Position numbers and translations under genes: made by a program. 16,296 nucleotides of DNA, taken from contig DASUVM010000001.1 of NCBI GenBank assembly GCA_036378955.1, positions 1-16,296 of the forward strand, read 5' to 3'. A model generated the notes under the pieces. The model was not told where the DNA came from. It worked only from the letters and a program-made list of their open reading frames with translations, and ran no database searches. Source of the stretch: DASUVM01 sp036378955. Lineage in GTDB: Bacteria > Patescibacteriota > Saccharimonadia > Saccharimonadales > Saccharimonadaceae. Positions within the stretch are counted from its first letter, which is position 1; each line of letters starts with the position of its first letter. Shown here in pieces: positions 4,650 to 12,625 of this stretch.

Positions 4650-6626
4650 CTACTTCTTCAAAAGCACAGCGAAGGCGTCGGCCGGGATATCGACTTTGCC
4701 GAAGCGCTTGAGGCGCTTTTTACCCTTGGCCTGCTTGGCAAGAACCTTCTTTTTGCGAGAGACGTCACCGCCATAAAGGCCGGTTGTGACATCTTTTCGA
4801 AAGGCGCTAATGTCTTCGCGGGCAATGAACTTGCCGCCAATCGCTGCCTGCAGCGCCACGGCAAACTGCTGCCGCGGAATTATATTTTTTAGCTTTTCAA
4901 CGGTTTCGCGCCCCACCCGCTGTGCTTCGCTGCGATGCACCATCAGGCTCAGTGCATCGATTTTTTCGCTCGCAACGTAAAAATCAAGCCGCACTAAATC
5001 TTCAGCACGATAATCGGCTAATTCATAATTGAAGCTACCGTAGCCACTGGTGGCACTTTTGAGCTGATCGTAAAAGTTGGTTAGCATATTCGCCAGAGGT
5101 GCGTCAAAACTCACCAGTGCCAGCTGCGCATCGACATAGCTAATGTTTTTTTGTATACCACGGCGATTCACAACAAGCTGCACTACACTACCAACATATT
5201 CTTTTGGCACCACAATTTCGCCTTTGATCCACGGCTCGCGAATTTCACGAATTTTTGCCGGGTCGGGCAGGTCGGCGGCACTGCGAATTTCGAGTTCTTC
5301 ACCGCTTTGCATAGTTATTTGGTAATCAGTGCTCGGGTTAGTGGTAATGAGGTGCAAGTTATATTCACGCTCAAGCCGTTCGCGCACGATGTCCATATGC
5401 AGCAACCCCAAAAAGCCAATGCGCACCCCAAAACCAAGCACCGGCGAGTTTTCAGGCATAAACTGCAAAGCTGAATCGCTCAGGCTCAGCTTTTCAACCG
5501 CGTCTTTGAGCTCTTGGTAGAACTCATTGCTTTCGGGAAAGAAACCGGCGTATACGAATGGTTTCACCTCTTGATAGCCTGGCAATGCGCGAGGGCTCAT
5601 CTGTGCCAGTGTCACCGTGTCGCCCACCTTTGCCTCGCGCGTTGATTTAAGGTTGGTGACAATATAGCCAATCTCACCAGTTGAAAGTGTGGCAGCTGGT
5701 GTCATTTTCGGGCTGAGCGCACCAACTTCAAGGGCTAGGCCTTCAGCACCGGTGGCCAGCATTTTAATGCCGGCATTTTTATTAATTGCACCATCGACAA
5801 CCCGAATATATAGAATAACACCGCGATAATCATCATAGTAGCTGTCAAAAATAAGTGCCCGTGTGGGTGCCTCGGGCTCGCCCTTGGGCGGCGGCACCTT
5901 TTCAATCACCGCTTCGAGCACCTTTTCAATATTCAGGCCAGTTTTTGCACTGATTTGCAGAATATCTTCAGGCTTGCAGCCAAGCAAACTCACCACCTCG
6001 CCCGACACCCGCTCAACGTCAGCCGCCGGCAAATCAATCTTATTCAGCACCGGAATAATGGTAAGTTCAGCCGCCATCGCCAGGTAAACATTCGCTAACG
6101 TTTGCGCCTGAATACCCTGGCTAGCATCAACCACTAAAATTGCACCCTCGCAGGCCTCAAGCGAGCGGCTCACTTCATAGCTAAAATCAACATGACCGGG
6201 GGTGTCGATGAGATTAAGCTGATATGTCAATTCCGCACCAGCTGAAACCCCCGACTGCTGATTTTCGGGCCATGTGCCGCTCCCAGAAAAAATCACTTCT
6301 GGTTCCCGGCGAGGCGAGGACTGTCTGAGCGAAGCGAGTTCCGCAGCCTCCCGAGAGACGGGGGTGGTTTTTTCATGGCGCGAAAGCACCTGTGGCCGAG
6401 AATCAGCGGTTGGGGGTTTTGAACGGTAAGTGTAACTCATTCGCACCGGCGCCAATTTAATCGTAATACCCTTTTCGCGCTCGAGCTCCATCGAATCAAG
6501 CAACTGCGCCTTCATATCACGCGCCTTGACCGTGCCGGTCAACTCTAATAGGCGATCAGCCAGCGTGCTCTTGCCGTGATCGATATGAGCGATAATACAA
6601 AAATTACGAATATGTGAAGAGATCAT
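4650..6626 (-). CDS. lepA: LepA / elongation factor 4 with a 59-residue in-frame insertion
   Basis: EF4 is a ribosome-bound translational GTPase that affects back-translocation and initiation-complex maturation. The 658-residue protein has G1 A-H-I-D-H-G-K-S (13-20), switch I around E-K-G-I-T-I-K (51-57), G3 D-T-P-G-H (141-145), G4 N-K-I-D and the EF4-specific C-terminal domain ending K-R-F-G-K-V-D-I-P-A-D-A-F. Family members are about 600 long. The excess sits at residues 69-128, between Y-T-Y-R and A-G-A-E-L-T-Y-Q-L, and is encoded by a palindromic element (6243-6423). Without it the protein would be 599 residues. The loop is polar and low in hydrophobics, probably a disordered surface loop. 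The start at 6626 begins MISSHIRNFCIIAHID, as usual; no clear SD. It lies 42 bases after murJ, probably co-transcribed, and ends at a terminator. Confidence 0.95.
   Translation of the reverse strand: MISSHIRNFCIIAHIDHGKSTLADRLLELTGTVKARDMKAQLLDSMELEREKGITIKLAPVRMSYTYRSKPPTADSRPQVLSRHEKTTPVSREAAELASLRQSSPRREPEVIFSGSGTWPENQQSGVSAGAELTYQLNLIDTPGHVDFSYEVSRSLEACEGAILVVDASQGIQAQTLANVYLAMAAELTIIPVLNKIDLPAADVERVSGEVVSLLGCKPEDILQISAKTGLNIEKVLEAVIEKVPPPKGEPEAPTRALIFDSYYDDYRGVILYIRVVDGAINKNAGIKMLATGAEGLALEVGALSPKMTPAATLSTGEIGYIVTNLKSTREAKVGDTVTLAQMSPRALPGYQEVKPFVYAGFFPESNEFYQELKDAVEKLSLSDSALQFMPENSPVLGFGVRIGFLGLLHMDIVRERLEREYNLHLITTNPSTDYQITMQSGEELEIRSAADLPDPAKIREIREPWIKGEIVVPKEYVGSVVQLVVNRRGIQKNISYVDAQLALVSFDAPLANMLTNFYDQLKSATSGYGSFNYELADYRAEDLVRLDFYVASEKIDALSLMVHRSEAQRVGRETVEKLKNIIPRQQFAVALQAAIGGKFIAREDISAFRKDVTTGLYGGDVSRKKKVLAKQAKGKKRLKRFGKVDIPADAFAVLLKK
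6243..6423. mobile_element. Palindromic coding element inserted in lepA
   Basis: The direct repeat TGAA occurs at 6243-6246 and 6420-6423, exactly 177 bases apart. Just inside are terminal inverted repeats: 6245-6272 against 6393-6419 align at about 24 of 28 columns (3 mismatches, 1 gap), starting AAACCCCC. A further inverted pair follows inside (GAAAAAATCAC at 6286-6296 against GTGGTTTTTTC at 6364-6374). The core contains GAGCGAAGCGAG and a CCTCCCG-AGAGA-CGGGGG hairpin. So the whole element is one large imperfect palindrome, GC-richer than its surroundings. The insert adds 59 codons without shifting the lepA frame or adding a stop. It has no transposase gene and would depend on one elsewhere, like a MITE or a Rickettsia palindromic element. 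Confidence 0.85.
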
Positions 6627-6668
6627 ACTACAACTCGCTGCCAGCCATAAAAAGTCTTAAGCTTTGAT

Positions 6669-8306
6669 TCACTCAGGCCTCCGGCCACCTAAGGTCGGAT
6701 ACGAGCGAAAAATCACCTTTTTAAATTTGGCAATAATAGGCTGCGGCTCGCTTAAGCGGAACATATGACTGAACATAATGTAACTGGTAAAGCTGACAAT
6801 TGCAATAATTACTATTTTTAGCAAGACCGCAAAAAAGGTTCTGTCGTTTGAGGTATACGGCACAATCGCCACCATTAGATAGGTAACTATTGCCATCAAC
6901 CCAGTAGCCGAAAGCATCTTGACAATTGCCCGCCAAAATACCGTATTCAGCAGATTGTTAAGCCGAGTTTGCATAATAAAGAAAAGTAGTATCACTTCAA
7001 CCACCGCCACAATCGATTGTGCCAGCGCCAGCCCAACCGGCCCATAACCCGCTTGAAAGAACGCAACAGCAAGTATGATATTAAGCGCAATTGCCACCAT
7101 TGTTGTGTAAAGCGGCGTTTTAGTATCATGCTGGGCATAAAAGGCACGCGACGCAATATGATAGATTGAACGGAACAAAATAGCAATTACCAAAAAACCA
7201 AGAATAGTGGCGATTGTGTTGTCGCCGCCGTCTTTTAAAATACCAACGATATACCCCCGGCACAGAAAAATAAATAACGACACAGGCAGCGCCAACCAAA
7301 TAATCACCCTTAGCACGGCTTGCAGTTCTTTACGGAATAAATCCATCCGGCCCGCCTCAAGCCGCTCTGACATTTGCGGAAACACGGCAGTTGAAATAGC
7401 AACACCTATAAGATTGATTGGCATTAAGTGCAGAGTGAGCGCATATTGATAACGCGAAAGTACCCCCGGCCCCATTCGCGAAGCGATATTAGTTTCAACA
7501 AACGACAAAAAATAATCGATACCCTGTGCAAACGAACGCGGCGGCAGCAGGCGCTGCACCTCTTGAAAGCCTTTGTTACGCCAAAATATCAACGGGCGGT
7601 AATCAAACTTCATGCCTATCATGCCAAAACTACTCACAATCAGCTGCAAAACCGAACCAAGCACCACCCCGTAGGCAACGTTCATAATACCACCTTCCCA
7701 GATGGTAACGCCAAATAGCGAAAGCTCGGTTTGGCTGGTGAGAATGCCAATGATAATACCGATGTTATAGACGATAGGCGCCAAGGTGAAAAAGAAGAAC
7801 CGCCCCGTTGCCTGTTGCATACTTGAGAGCATACTCGAGAGCGCAAACAAGAACGGGTTAACGGCAATAATGCGCATCATGGCAATGGCTAGATCTGGCT
7901 CGGAAATGCCGGGTGCCACAACATAGCGAATCAGCGGGTCAGCAAAGATGATAATTAGAACTGACACCACCATAGTGACAACCGCGAGCAAATTAAACAA
8001 GCTCGAGCTTAGCTCCCAGGCTGATTTTTTATTGCCAGTTGACATGCGAGCATTAAAAACTGGAATAAATGTCACGCTCAAGGCACCCGAGACCAGCACG
8101 AAATACATAAAATCTGGAATTTTAAACGCAGCCTGGTACGCATCGAGATAACCGGGCAGGTCGTCTAAAAAGTTACGAATTAACAGCTTATCGCGGTAAA
8201 AACCAAGCACCGCCGCAATTAAAGTTGAGCTTGCCAGCAGAGTAGCCGCCAGCCCAACACTGAATCGTTGGTTTGCTTTTTGAAGAAGTTGTTGCGCCTT
8301 TGTCAT
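6669..8306 (-). CDS. murJ: MurJ (MviN), lipid II flippase
   Basis: MurJ flips lipid II across the cytoplasmic membrane for peptidoglycan synthesis; it belongs to the MOP exporter superfamily. The 545-residue protein has about 14 hydrophobic segments. The N-terminus carries the family pattern G-F-Y-R-D-K-L-L-I-R-N-F (36-47) followed by D-A-Y-Q-A-A-F-K-I-P-D (55-65), with the conserved Arg residues and Asp known to be needed in E. coli MurJ; S-V-T-F-I-P-V-F-N follows, and S-R-A-F-Y-A-Q-H-D-T-K-T-P-L lies in the second half. The ATG at 8306 has no SD; a TATAAT lies upstream. lepA follows after 42 bases. Its presence shows that the cell builds a peptidoglycan wall; the PAP2 phosphatase at 12626 could serve the same lipid cycle. 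Confidence 0.95.
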   Translation of the reverse strand: MTKAQQLLQKANQRFSVGLAATLLASSTLIAAVLGFYRDKLLIRNFLDDLPGYLDAYQAAFKIPDFMYFVLVSGALSVTFIPVFNARMSTGNKKSAWELSSSLFNLLAVVTMVVSVLIIIFADPLIRYVVAPGISEPDLAIAMMRIIAVNPFLFALSSMLSSMQQATGRFFFFTLAPIVYNIGIIIGILTSQTELSLFGVTIWEGGIMNVAYGVVLGSVLQLIVSSFGMIGMKFDYRPLIFWRNKGFQEVQRLLPPRSFAQGIDYFLSFVETNIASRMGPGVLSRYQYALTLHLMPINLIGVAISTAVFPQMSERLEAGRMDLFRKELQAVLRVIIWLALPVSLFIFLCRGYIVGILKDGGDNTIATILGFLVIAILFRSIYHIASRAFYAQHDTKTPLYTTMVAIALNIILAVAFFQAGYGPVGLALAQSIVAVVEVILLFFIMQTRLNNLLNTVFWRAIVKMLSATGLMAIVTYLMVAIVPYTSNDRTFFAVLLKIVIIAIVSFTSYIMFSHMFRLSEPQPIIAKFKKVIFRSYPTLGGRRPE

Positions 8307-8344
8307 GAATACATTATTGGCTTTTAGAAAAGCTTGTTCACTTC

Positions 8345-8350
8345 ATTATA
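8345..8350 (-). promoter_or_regulatory. -10 box of the probable murJ-lepA promoter
   Basis: A perfect TATAAT on the minus strand, about 38 bases upstream of the murJ ATG. The -35 region is poor (TTCTTT at 17 bases). The leader contains a small GCTTTT/AAAAGC inverted repeat and no SD. Confidence 0.45.
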
Positions 8351-8365
8351 GCCCGCACACCTCCT

Positions 8366-8385
8366 AAAAAGAAGTGCACTGGCAC
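8366..8385 (-). terminator. Weak terminator-like hairpin after the three-TM protein gene
   Basis: On the minus strand GTGC-CAGT-GCAC (8374-8385) is followed by TTCTTTTT (8366-8373). The stem has only 4 pairs, so termination would be inefficient. It lies between the stop at 8389 and the murJ promoter. Confidence 0.25.
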
Positions 8386-8388
8386 CAT

Positions 8389-9150
8389 TCATTTACCAAA
8401 TTTCGTAAACTGGCGACGACGAATGAAATAGATGACCCAAACAACAATAAGCACGAACGCCCCGATAATAGCCGGGAGCCACAACATAAAACCCCCGGTG
8501 ACTATACCAAACAAATAAAGTGCAACTGCCGCTAAAGCACCCACAAACGGCAATAGTGAGGCAATTGCCACTAATTTTCGAGGCCAAGCACGAGCCTTAT
8601 GCCGCTCGTCGCCGGCTGATGCCCAAAACCAAAAGGCAACCGTAACAATGCCCGCTAGCACCGCCAGGCCAATCACCACCATCTGCTCAAAACGGATTCG
8701 TTCGGTTGCCTTTTCGGTTGCGGTGGCATAGGTTTTAATGGCGTTGTTAAATTCATTAACCGAACTGTTATATTCTTTTTGATAGCTCACAAAGAGCATA
8801 TCGTCATCAGCCTTAGCGGCTTCGGCCATTTTTTTGCTCACCGCTTCGAGCTTTGTCGCTGCTGTTTTGAGTGCCTGGGCAGCCGCGCTGTAGCCGCTAT
8901 CGTTTTGGGCTTCGGCGGCGGTATTATAATGGGCTAAATCGGCCGCCTTTGCTTGAATTGCTGCTACCTTTGTGGCAAGGGTTGAAAGCTCACCTTCAGC
9001 CGATACTTTTCGGAAGGCCTCGATAGCCCCTGAAAGCATTGTTACTTTATTATACGATTGCTCGTTAAATGAGCCCCCGGCTTCAGCCTGGGCTGGCAAG
9101 GCGTTGCCAAAACAGATCATTACCGCAAGCATAAGTATAATTTTTTTCAT
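8389..9150 (-). CDS. Unknown exported/membrane protein: signal peptide, helical domain, three TM helices
   Basis: I do not recognise this 253-residue protein. Residues 1-23 form a clear Sec signal (M-K-K, hydrophobic core, A-L-P-A-Q-A before E-A-G-G). Residues about 30-150 are Ala-, Lys- and Glu-rich with heptad-like spacing and no Cys, so a helical bundle or coiled coil outside the membrane is likely. Three TM segments follow at about 154-176, 192-216 and 220-243, with basic loops (R-H-K-A-R-A-W-P-R-K; end R-R-R-Q-F-T-K-F-G-K). The layout suits a surface-exposed stalk held in the membrane, possibly a sensor or adhesion part. The ATG at 9150 is preceded by GGGGA. It is flanked by ftsH upstream and murJ downstream but has gaps on both sides, so it is probably its own unit. 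Confidence 0.75.
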   Translation of the reverse strand: MKKIILMLAVMICFGNALPAQAEAGGSFNEQSYNKVTMLSGAIEAFRKVSAEGELSTLATKVAAIQAKAADLAHYNTAAEAQNDSGYSAAAQALKTAATKLEAVSKKMAEAAKADDDMLFVSYQKEYNSSVNEFNNAIKTYATATEKATERIRFEQMVVIGLAVLAGIVTVAFWFWASAGDERHKARAWPRKLVAIASLLPFVGALAAVALYLFGIVTGGFMLWLPAIIGAFVLIVVWVIYFIRRRQFTKFGK

Positions 9151-9236
9151 GTTTGTCCCCGTAACTAACGCTATATTTCACTCCCAATAGTAGCAGACAC
9201 TAAGAGCGTTTTGAAAGTAAAACTTAGTAGCGAGTG

Positions 9237-11093
9237 TTAGTAGAGCTTTGCGGCGGCAGGCATTTTTGCACCTGCTTCGTCGAGAAGCTCTTGGGCCTTA
9301 TCACCTTCTATGGTTTCTTTTTCAAGTAGATCGTCTGCAAGTGTATCTAGAGGTTTCAGATTTGCTTTCAACACTATTTCAGCGCGATTGGCTGCTTCAG
9401 TGATCAAGGCAGCCACCTCTTCATCAATGGTGCGAGCGGTTTCGTCACTATATGGGCGTTCGTGTACCATACGGTCGAACATCATGCCCGCGTTGTCTTC
9501 GTGGAACACTTGGTCACGAAGCTTTTTGCCCATGCCTTGTTCGATCACCATGTCGCGGGCAATCTCTGTTGCCTTACGAAGATCACTGCCAGCACCGGTT
9601 GTGATATGGTCGTCACCAAAAATAAGCTTTTCGGCTACTCGCCCACCCAAAGCACTGGCCAAAGAGTCTTTGAACTGAACAATCGAGGTATAGCTTTTGT
9701 CTTCAGGCGGCAAGAACCAGGTAACACCACCAGTGCCACCGCGGGGTATAATGGTTACTTTATGCACTGGGTCGTTATCTGGCAGCACATGACCAACCAC
9801 AGCGTGGCCAGCTTCGTGATAGGCAGTGAGCCGTTTTTCTTTTTCACTCATCACCTTGGTTTTGCGCTCAGGGCCAATTGCGATTTTTTCAAATGCAGAG
9901 GTGACGTCGTCGTTGGTGATTGTTTTACGATTATGCCGGGCAGCAATGATAGCGGCCTCGTTGGCAATATTAGCTAGGTCGGCGCCGCTCGAGCCAGCAG
10001 TTTTAGCAGCCAAAGCATCAAGGTTGACACCGCTATCAATTGGCTTGTCTTTAAAATGAAGCTTTAAGATTTCTTCACGGTCTTTTCGCTCAGGCAGATT
10101 AATAACGACTCGGCGGTCAAAACGGCCCGGGCGTAGCAAGGCTGGGTCGAGCACATCTGAACGGTTGGTGGCGGCAAGCACAATCACGTTCGTGTCTTGT
10201 TCAAAGCCATCCATTTCAACCAGAATTTGGTTTAAAGTTTGCTCACGTTCATCATGGCCACCGCCCATACCAGAGCCACGGCGACGCCCAACGGCATCAA
10301 TTTCATCGATAAAGATAATGCATGGAGCATTCTTTTTAGCCTTAGCAAACAGATCGCGCACGCGGCTGGCACCGACACCAACAAACATTTCAACAAATTC
10401 TGAACCAGAAATGCTAAAGAATGGCACGCCAGCCTCACCGGCAACCGCCCGCGATAGCAGTGTCTTACCGGTGCCCGGTGACCCCACCAGCAGCACTCCT
10501 TTTGGAATCTTAGCACCAACTTCTTTGAACTTCTTTGGGTGCTTTAAAAAATCAACAACCTCTGTAAGATCTTGCTTGGCATTATCATTGCCAGCGATAT
10601 CGTTGAACACCACCTTTTTTTTCTCGTTGCCATACAGCCGGGCTTTACTCTTGCCAAAACCCAATGCTTGGTTATTTTGGCCCTGGGCCTGCCGTAAAAT
10701 AAAGAAGAAGATGGCTCCAATTACCAATGTGCCGAGCCCAATACTGAGCAAATTAAAGAGCAGCGAATTATCAGCTGGCTGCTTGGCGCTAAATTCAACT
10801 TTTTTCAGGTCAATACCAATGTCTTTAACATTAGTGCTTGGGGGCATAACCGTTTTTTCAGTCGCTTTGTCTTCGCCGGGGAGGGTAATGAGCAGCTGAT
10901 CACCGGTTTGCTCAATTTTCTTAATTTTTCCGCTATTGGCGCGCTCAACCACCCCACTCAGCGCCACGTCTTTTGGCACCGGCCCCTGATAGGTTGCCCA
11001 AATAACAAGGCCAACAGTTATAATAAGTGCCCAAAAAATCAAATTCTTGGTGAGATTCGTCATGCGGTTATTTTGTGGGCGTTTTACTGCCAT
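9237..11093 (-). CDS. ftsH: FtsH, membrane AAA+ zinc metalloprotease
   Basis: FtsH degrades misfolded membrane proteins and some soluble regulators, using ATP to unfold them. The 618-residue protein shows TM1 (about 17-34), an extracytoplasmic domain, TM2 (about 112-133), Walker A GSPGTGKT (204-211; the usual second residue Pro is Ser), Walker B I-I-F-I-D-E-I-D (259-266), the second region of homology with N-R-x-D-x-L-D-x-A-L-L-R-P-G-R-F-D-R (310-327), and the zinc motif H-E-A-G-H (426-430), with a later Asp in T-T-G-A-G-S-D-L as third ligand. The start is set at ATG 11093, because AGAGG at 11105-11109 is well spaced for it; the in-frame TTG at 11102 is too close to that site. It follows tilS by 49 bases on the same strand, the classic tilS-ftsH pairing. 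Confidence 0.96.
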   Translation of the reverse strand: MAVKRPQNNRMTNLTKNLIFWALIITVGLVIWATYQGPVPKDVALSGVVERANSGKIKKIEQTGDQLLITLPGEDKATEKTVMPPSTNVKDIGIDLKKVEFSAKQPADNSLLFNLLSIGLGTLVIGAIFFFILRQAQGQNNQALGFGKSKARLYGNEKKKVVFNDIAGNDNAKQDLTEVVDFLKHPKKFKEVGAKIPKGVLLVGSPGTGKTLLSRAVAGEAGVPFFSISGSEFVEMFVGVGASRVRDLFAKAKKNAPCIIFIDEIDAVGRRRGSGMGGGHDEREQTLNQILVEMDGFEQDTNVIVLAATNRSDVLDPALLRPGRFDRRVVINLPERKDREEILKLHFKDKPIDSGVNLDALAAKTAGSSGADLANIANEAAIIAARHNRKTITNDDVTSAFEKIAIGPERKTKVMSEKEKRLTAYHEAGHAVVGHVLPDNDPVHKVTIIPRGGTGGVTWFLPPEDKSYTSIVQFKDSLASALGGRVAEKLIFGDDHITTGAGSDLRKATEIARDMVIEQGMGKKLRDQVFHEDNAGMMFDRMVHERPYSDETARTIDEEVAALITEAANRAEIVLKANLKPLDTLADDLLEKETIEGDKAQELLDEAGAKMPAAAKLY

Positions 11094-11104
11094 AAATATC
11101 AATA

Positions 11105-11109
11105 CCTCT
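11105..11109 (-). promoter_or_regulatory. Ribosome binding site deciding the ftsH start
   Basis: AGAGG on the minus strand lies 11 bases before ATG 11093 and only 2 before TTG 11102. This favours the ATG and a 618-residue protein. Confidence 0.6.
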
Positions 11110-11142
11110 TTGTCAACATCTTAAGTAGCTCCCATAATCGTA

Positions 11143-12042
11143 TCAGTTTTTAACTTTCACGACAACAATATGGTCTCGTCTAAGTTGCAAGAATGTTTCA
11201 CTGTTGAGTGAGAACTTTTTTGTATTCAAGGCTGTGTGGGCAAATTGCAACGCCCTGCGCCGCTGGGGTATTGTTTGGCGCACACCTTGTTTTAATAAGT
11301 AATGCCGTAATATTTCGTCGGCAATGGCCGGTTCAAGTTGCTCAAATGCAGCTCTTTTTAAGCCAGTTCTATCGGCTATATGCTGGTATAAGCCTTCTAT
11401 CTCTGCCTCTATCTTGCCCCGAAGCATGCATTGCTGTTGCCATAAATTATGTAGTTTTGCCTTCAGCCTTGGGTCGCTCAAAAGCAGCTTTGGCAACAGC
11501 TGCAAACGAATATAATTACGTAAATAATGGTTTGATTGGTTCGTGCTGTCTTCACGCCACCCAAGGCGATGCTTTTTGGCATAGGCAGCAATTTCTTGTT
11601 TATATACGTTTAAGAGCGGGCGCACCAGCCCGCCCTCTGATCGCAAAGAGCAGAGCCCTCGCCAACCAGTGCCGCGAATAAGGTTAATGAGTATCGTTTC
11701 AACTACATCATCGGCATGATGGGCGGTAATAATAGCTTTGGCGGCATGTCGCCGTTGTACTTTTTTTAAAAAGGCATAGCGTGCCTCGCGAGCTTGCTCT
11801 TCGCTCGCACTTGCCCCCAGTTGCAGGCTTGTTGCCTCATAGCGGCAGCCGTATTTTTTGGCTAACTGCTGCACAAATACGGCATCTTCACCAGAATCAG
11901 GCCTGATGCCATGGTTGACGTGCGCTACAATGAGCTCAAGTTGCGGCTGTTTCGCAAGCATGTCAAGCAATACCACCGAATCAATTCCGCCCGAAACCGC
12001 CAGCACATAGACTCCTGCCGGTAATAAATCAACCTCTGTCAT
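11143..12042 (-). CDS. tilS: TilS, tRNA(Ile)-lysidine synthetase (short form)
   Basis: TilS attaches lysine to C34 of the CAU-anticodon tRNA-Ile, using ATP, so that it reads AUA and not AUG; it is normally essential. The PP-loop S-G-G-I-D-S is at about 18-23, followed by the family motifs H-V-N-H-G-I-R (about 42-48), A-H-H-A-D-D (about 107-112), the I-R-G-T-G-W-R-G-L region and W-R-E-D-S-T-N (about 157-163) with R-N-Y-I-R. At 299 residues it has the catalytic domain and the following helical part but lacks most of the C-terminal domains found in the 432-residue E. coli enzyme, like other short TilS. The ATG at 12042 has no SD; a TAAAAT -10 is 9 bases upstream. It is co-directional with ftsH and divergent from the phosphatase at 12076. 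Confidence 0.93.
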   Translation of the reverse strand: MTEVDLLPAGVYVLAVSGGIDSVVLLDMLAKQPQLELIVAHVNHGIRPDSGEDAVFVQQLAKKYGCRYEATSLQLGASASEEQAREARYAFLKKVQRRHAAKAIITAHHADDVVETILINLIRGTGWRGLCSLRSEGGLVRPLLNVYKQEIAAYAKKHRLGWREDSTNQSNHYLRNYIRLQLLPKLLLSDPRLKAKLHNLWQQQCMLRGKIEAEIEGLYQHIADRTGLKRAAFEQLEPAIADEILRHYLLKQGVRQTIPQRRRALQFAHTALNTKKFSLNSETFLQLRRDHIVVVKVKN

Positions 12043-12051
12043 TTCTAGTTC

Positions 12052-12066
12052 ATTTTAGCTTACAAT
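12052..12066. promoter_or_regulatory. Back-to-back -10 boxes for tilS and the divergent phosphatase
   Basis: Minus strand TAAAAT (12052-12057) is 9 bases before the tilS ATG. Plus strand TACAAT (12061-12066) is 9 bases before the phosphatase ATG at 12076. The two are 3 bases apart, so polymerase can occupy only one at a time. -35 matches are poor for both. Both transcripts would have leaders of only a few bases. Confidence 0.5.
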
Positions 12067-12075
12067 GTGAAGAAT

Positions 12076-12621
12076 ATGATATATGTTATGCGGCACGGAC
12101 AAAGCCAGGCAAACGCCAACAGAATTGTTGCCGGCCATCAAGATAGCCCGCTTTCTCTGTTTGGCCGCGAACAAGCCGCTCGTGCTGGCATGGCTCTTCA
12201 GCGCACACTGGCTATTGATCTTGTCGTCAGTTCGCCCATGAAGCGAGCTCGGCAGACAGCAGAGATTATTGCCACTTATTTGCATTACCCTCAAAAGAAA
12301 ATTCTAATCTTAGATAACCTTGAAGAACGACACCTTGGCGAGCTCGAAGGCAAAAGCTACGACGAAACACCATACGGCAACGGCAATGTTGAAGGTGCCG
12401 AAAGCGTGGCCGGCATTGAGCCAATAGCAGAGTTTTACAAACGCGTTAAAGCCGCGCTGGCAATTATTGAACACCGCCCCGAAAAAACTATCGTGGTTGT
12501 GTGCCACAATGGTGTCGGCCGCATGCTGCAAGTAATAGCAAAGGGCGACCAGCCAATTGATATATATAAACACCCGCGGCTGCAAAACGGAGCGGTGTAT
12601 CCGTTGGGCAACGACAATTAG
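12076..12621 (+). CDS. Histidine phosphatase family protein (phosphoglycerate mutase-like)
   Basis: The histidine phosphatase superfamily includes cofactor-dependent phosphoglycerate mutases and many small-molecule phosphatases. Signature residues: M-R-H-G-Q-S-Q-A-N at residues 5-13 (the phosphorylated His), S-S-P-M-K-R-A-R-Q-T-A (about 55-65), the acid E-E-R-H-L-G-E-L-E-G (about 85-94), and V-C-H-N-G-V-G-R (second catalytic His). At 181 residues it is too short for a classical glycolytic PGM (about 230-250), so a general phosphatase acting on an unknown substrate is more likely. ATG 12076 is favoured; an in-frame GTG at 12067 would overlap the -10 box region. No SD is seen. It ends 4 bases from the convergent PAP2 gene. 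Confidence 0.88.
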   Translation: MIYVMRHGQSQANANRIVAGHQDSPLSLFGREQAARAGMALQRTLAIDLVVSSPMKRARQTAEIIATYLHYPQKKILILDNLEERHLGELEGKSYDETPYGNGNVEGAESVAGIEPIAEFYKRVKAALAIIEHRPEKTIVVVCHNGVGRMLQVIAKGDQPIDIYKHPRLQNGAVYPLGNDN

Positions 12622-12625
12622 ATAT

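Noticed and set aside
10165..10899. Long plus-strand ORF (244 codons) opposite ftsH
   Set aside because: It is antisense to the conserved AAA domain, low-complexity Ser/Pro-rich, with no start signals; a shadow frame.
11094..11102. TTG start giving FtsH three extra residues
   Set aside because: The SD is only 2 bases away from the TTG and well spaced for the ATG at 11093.
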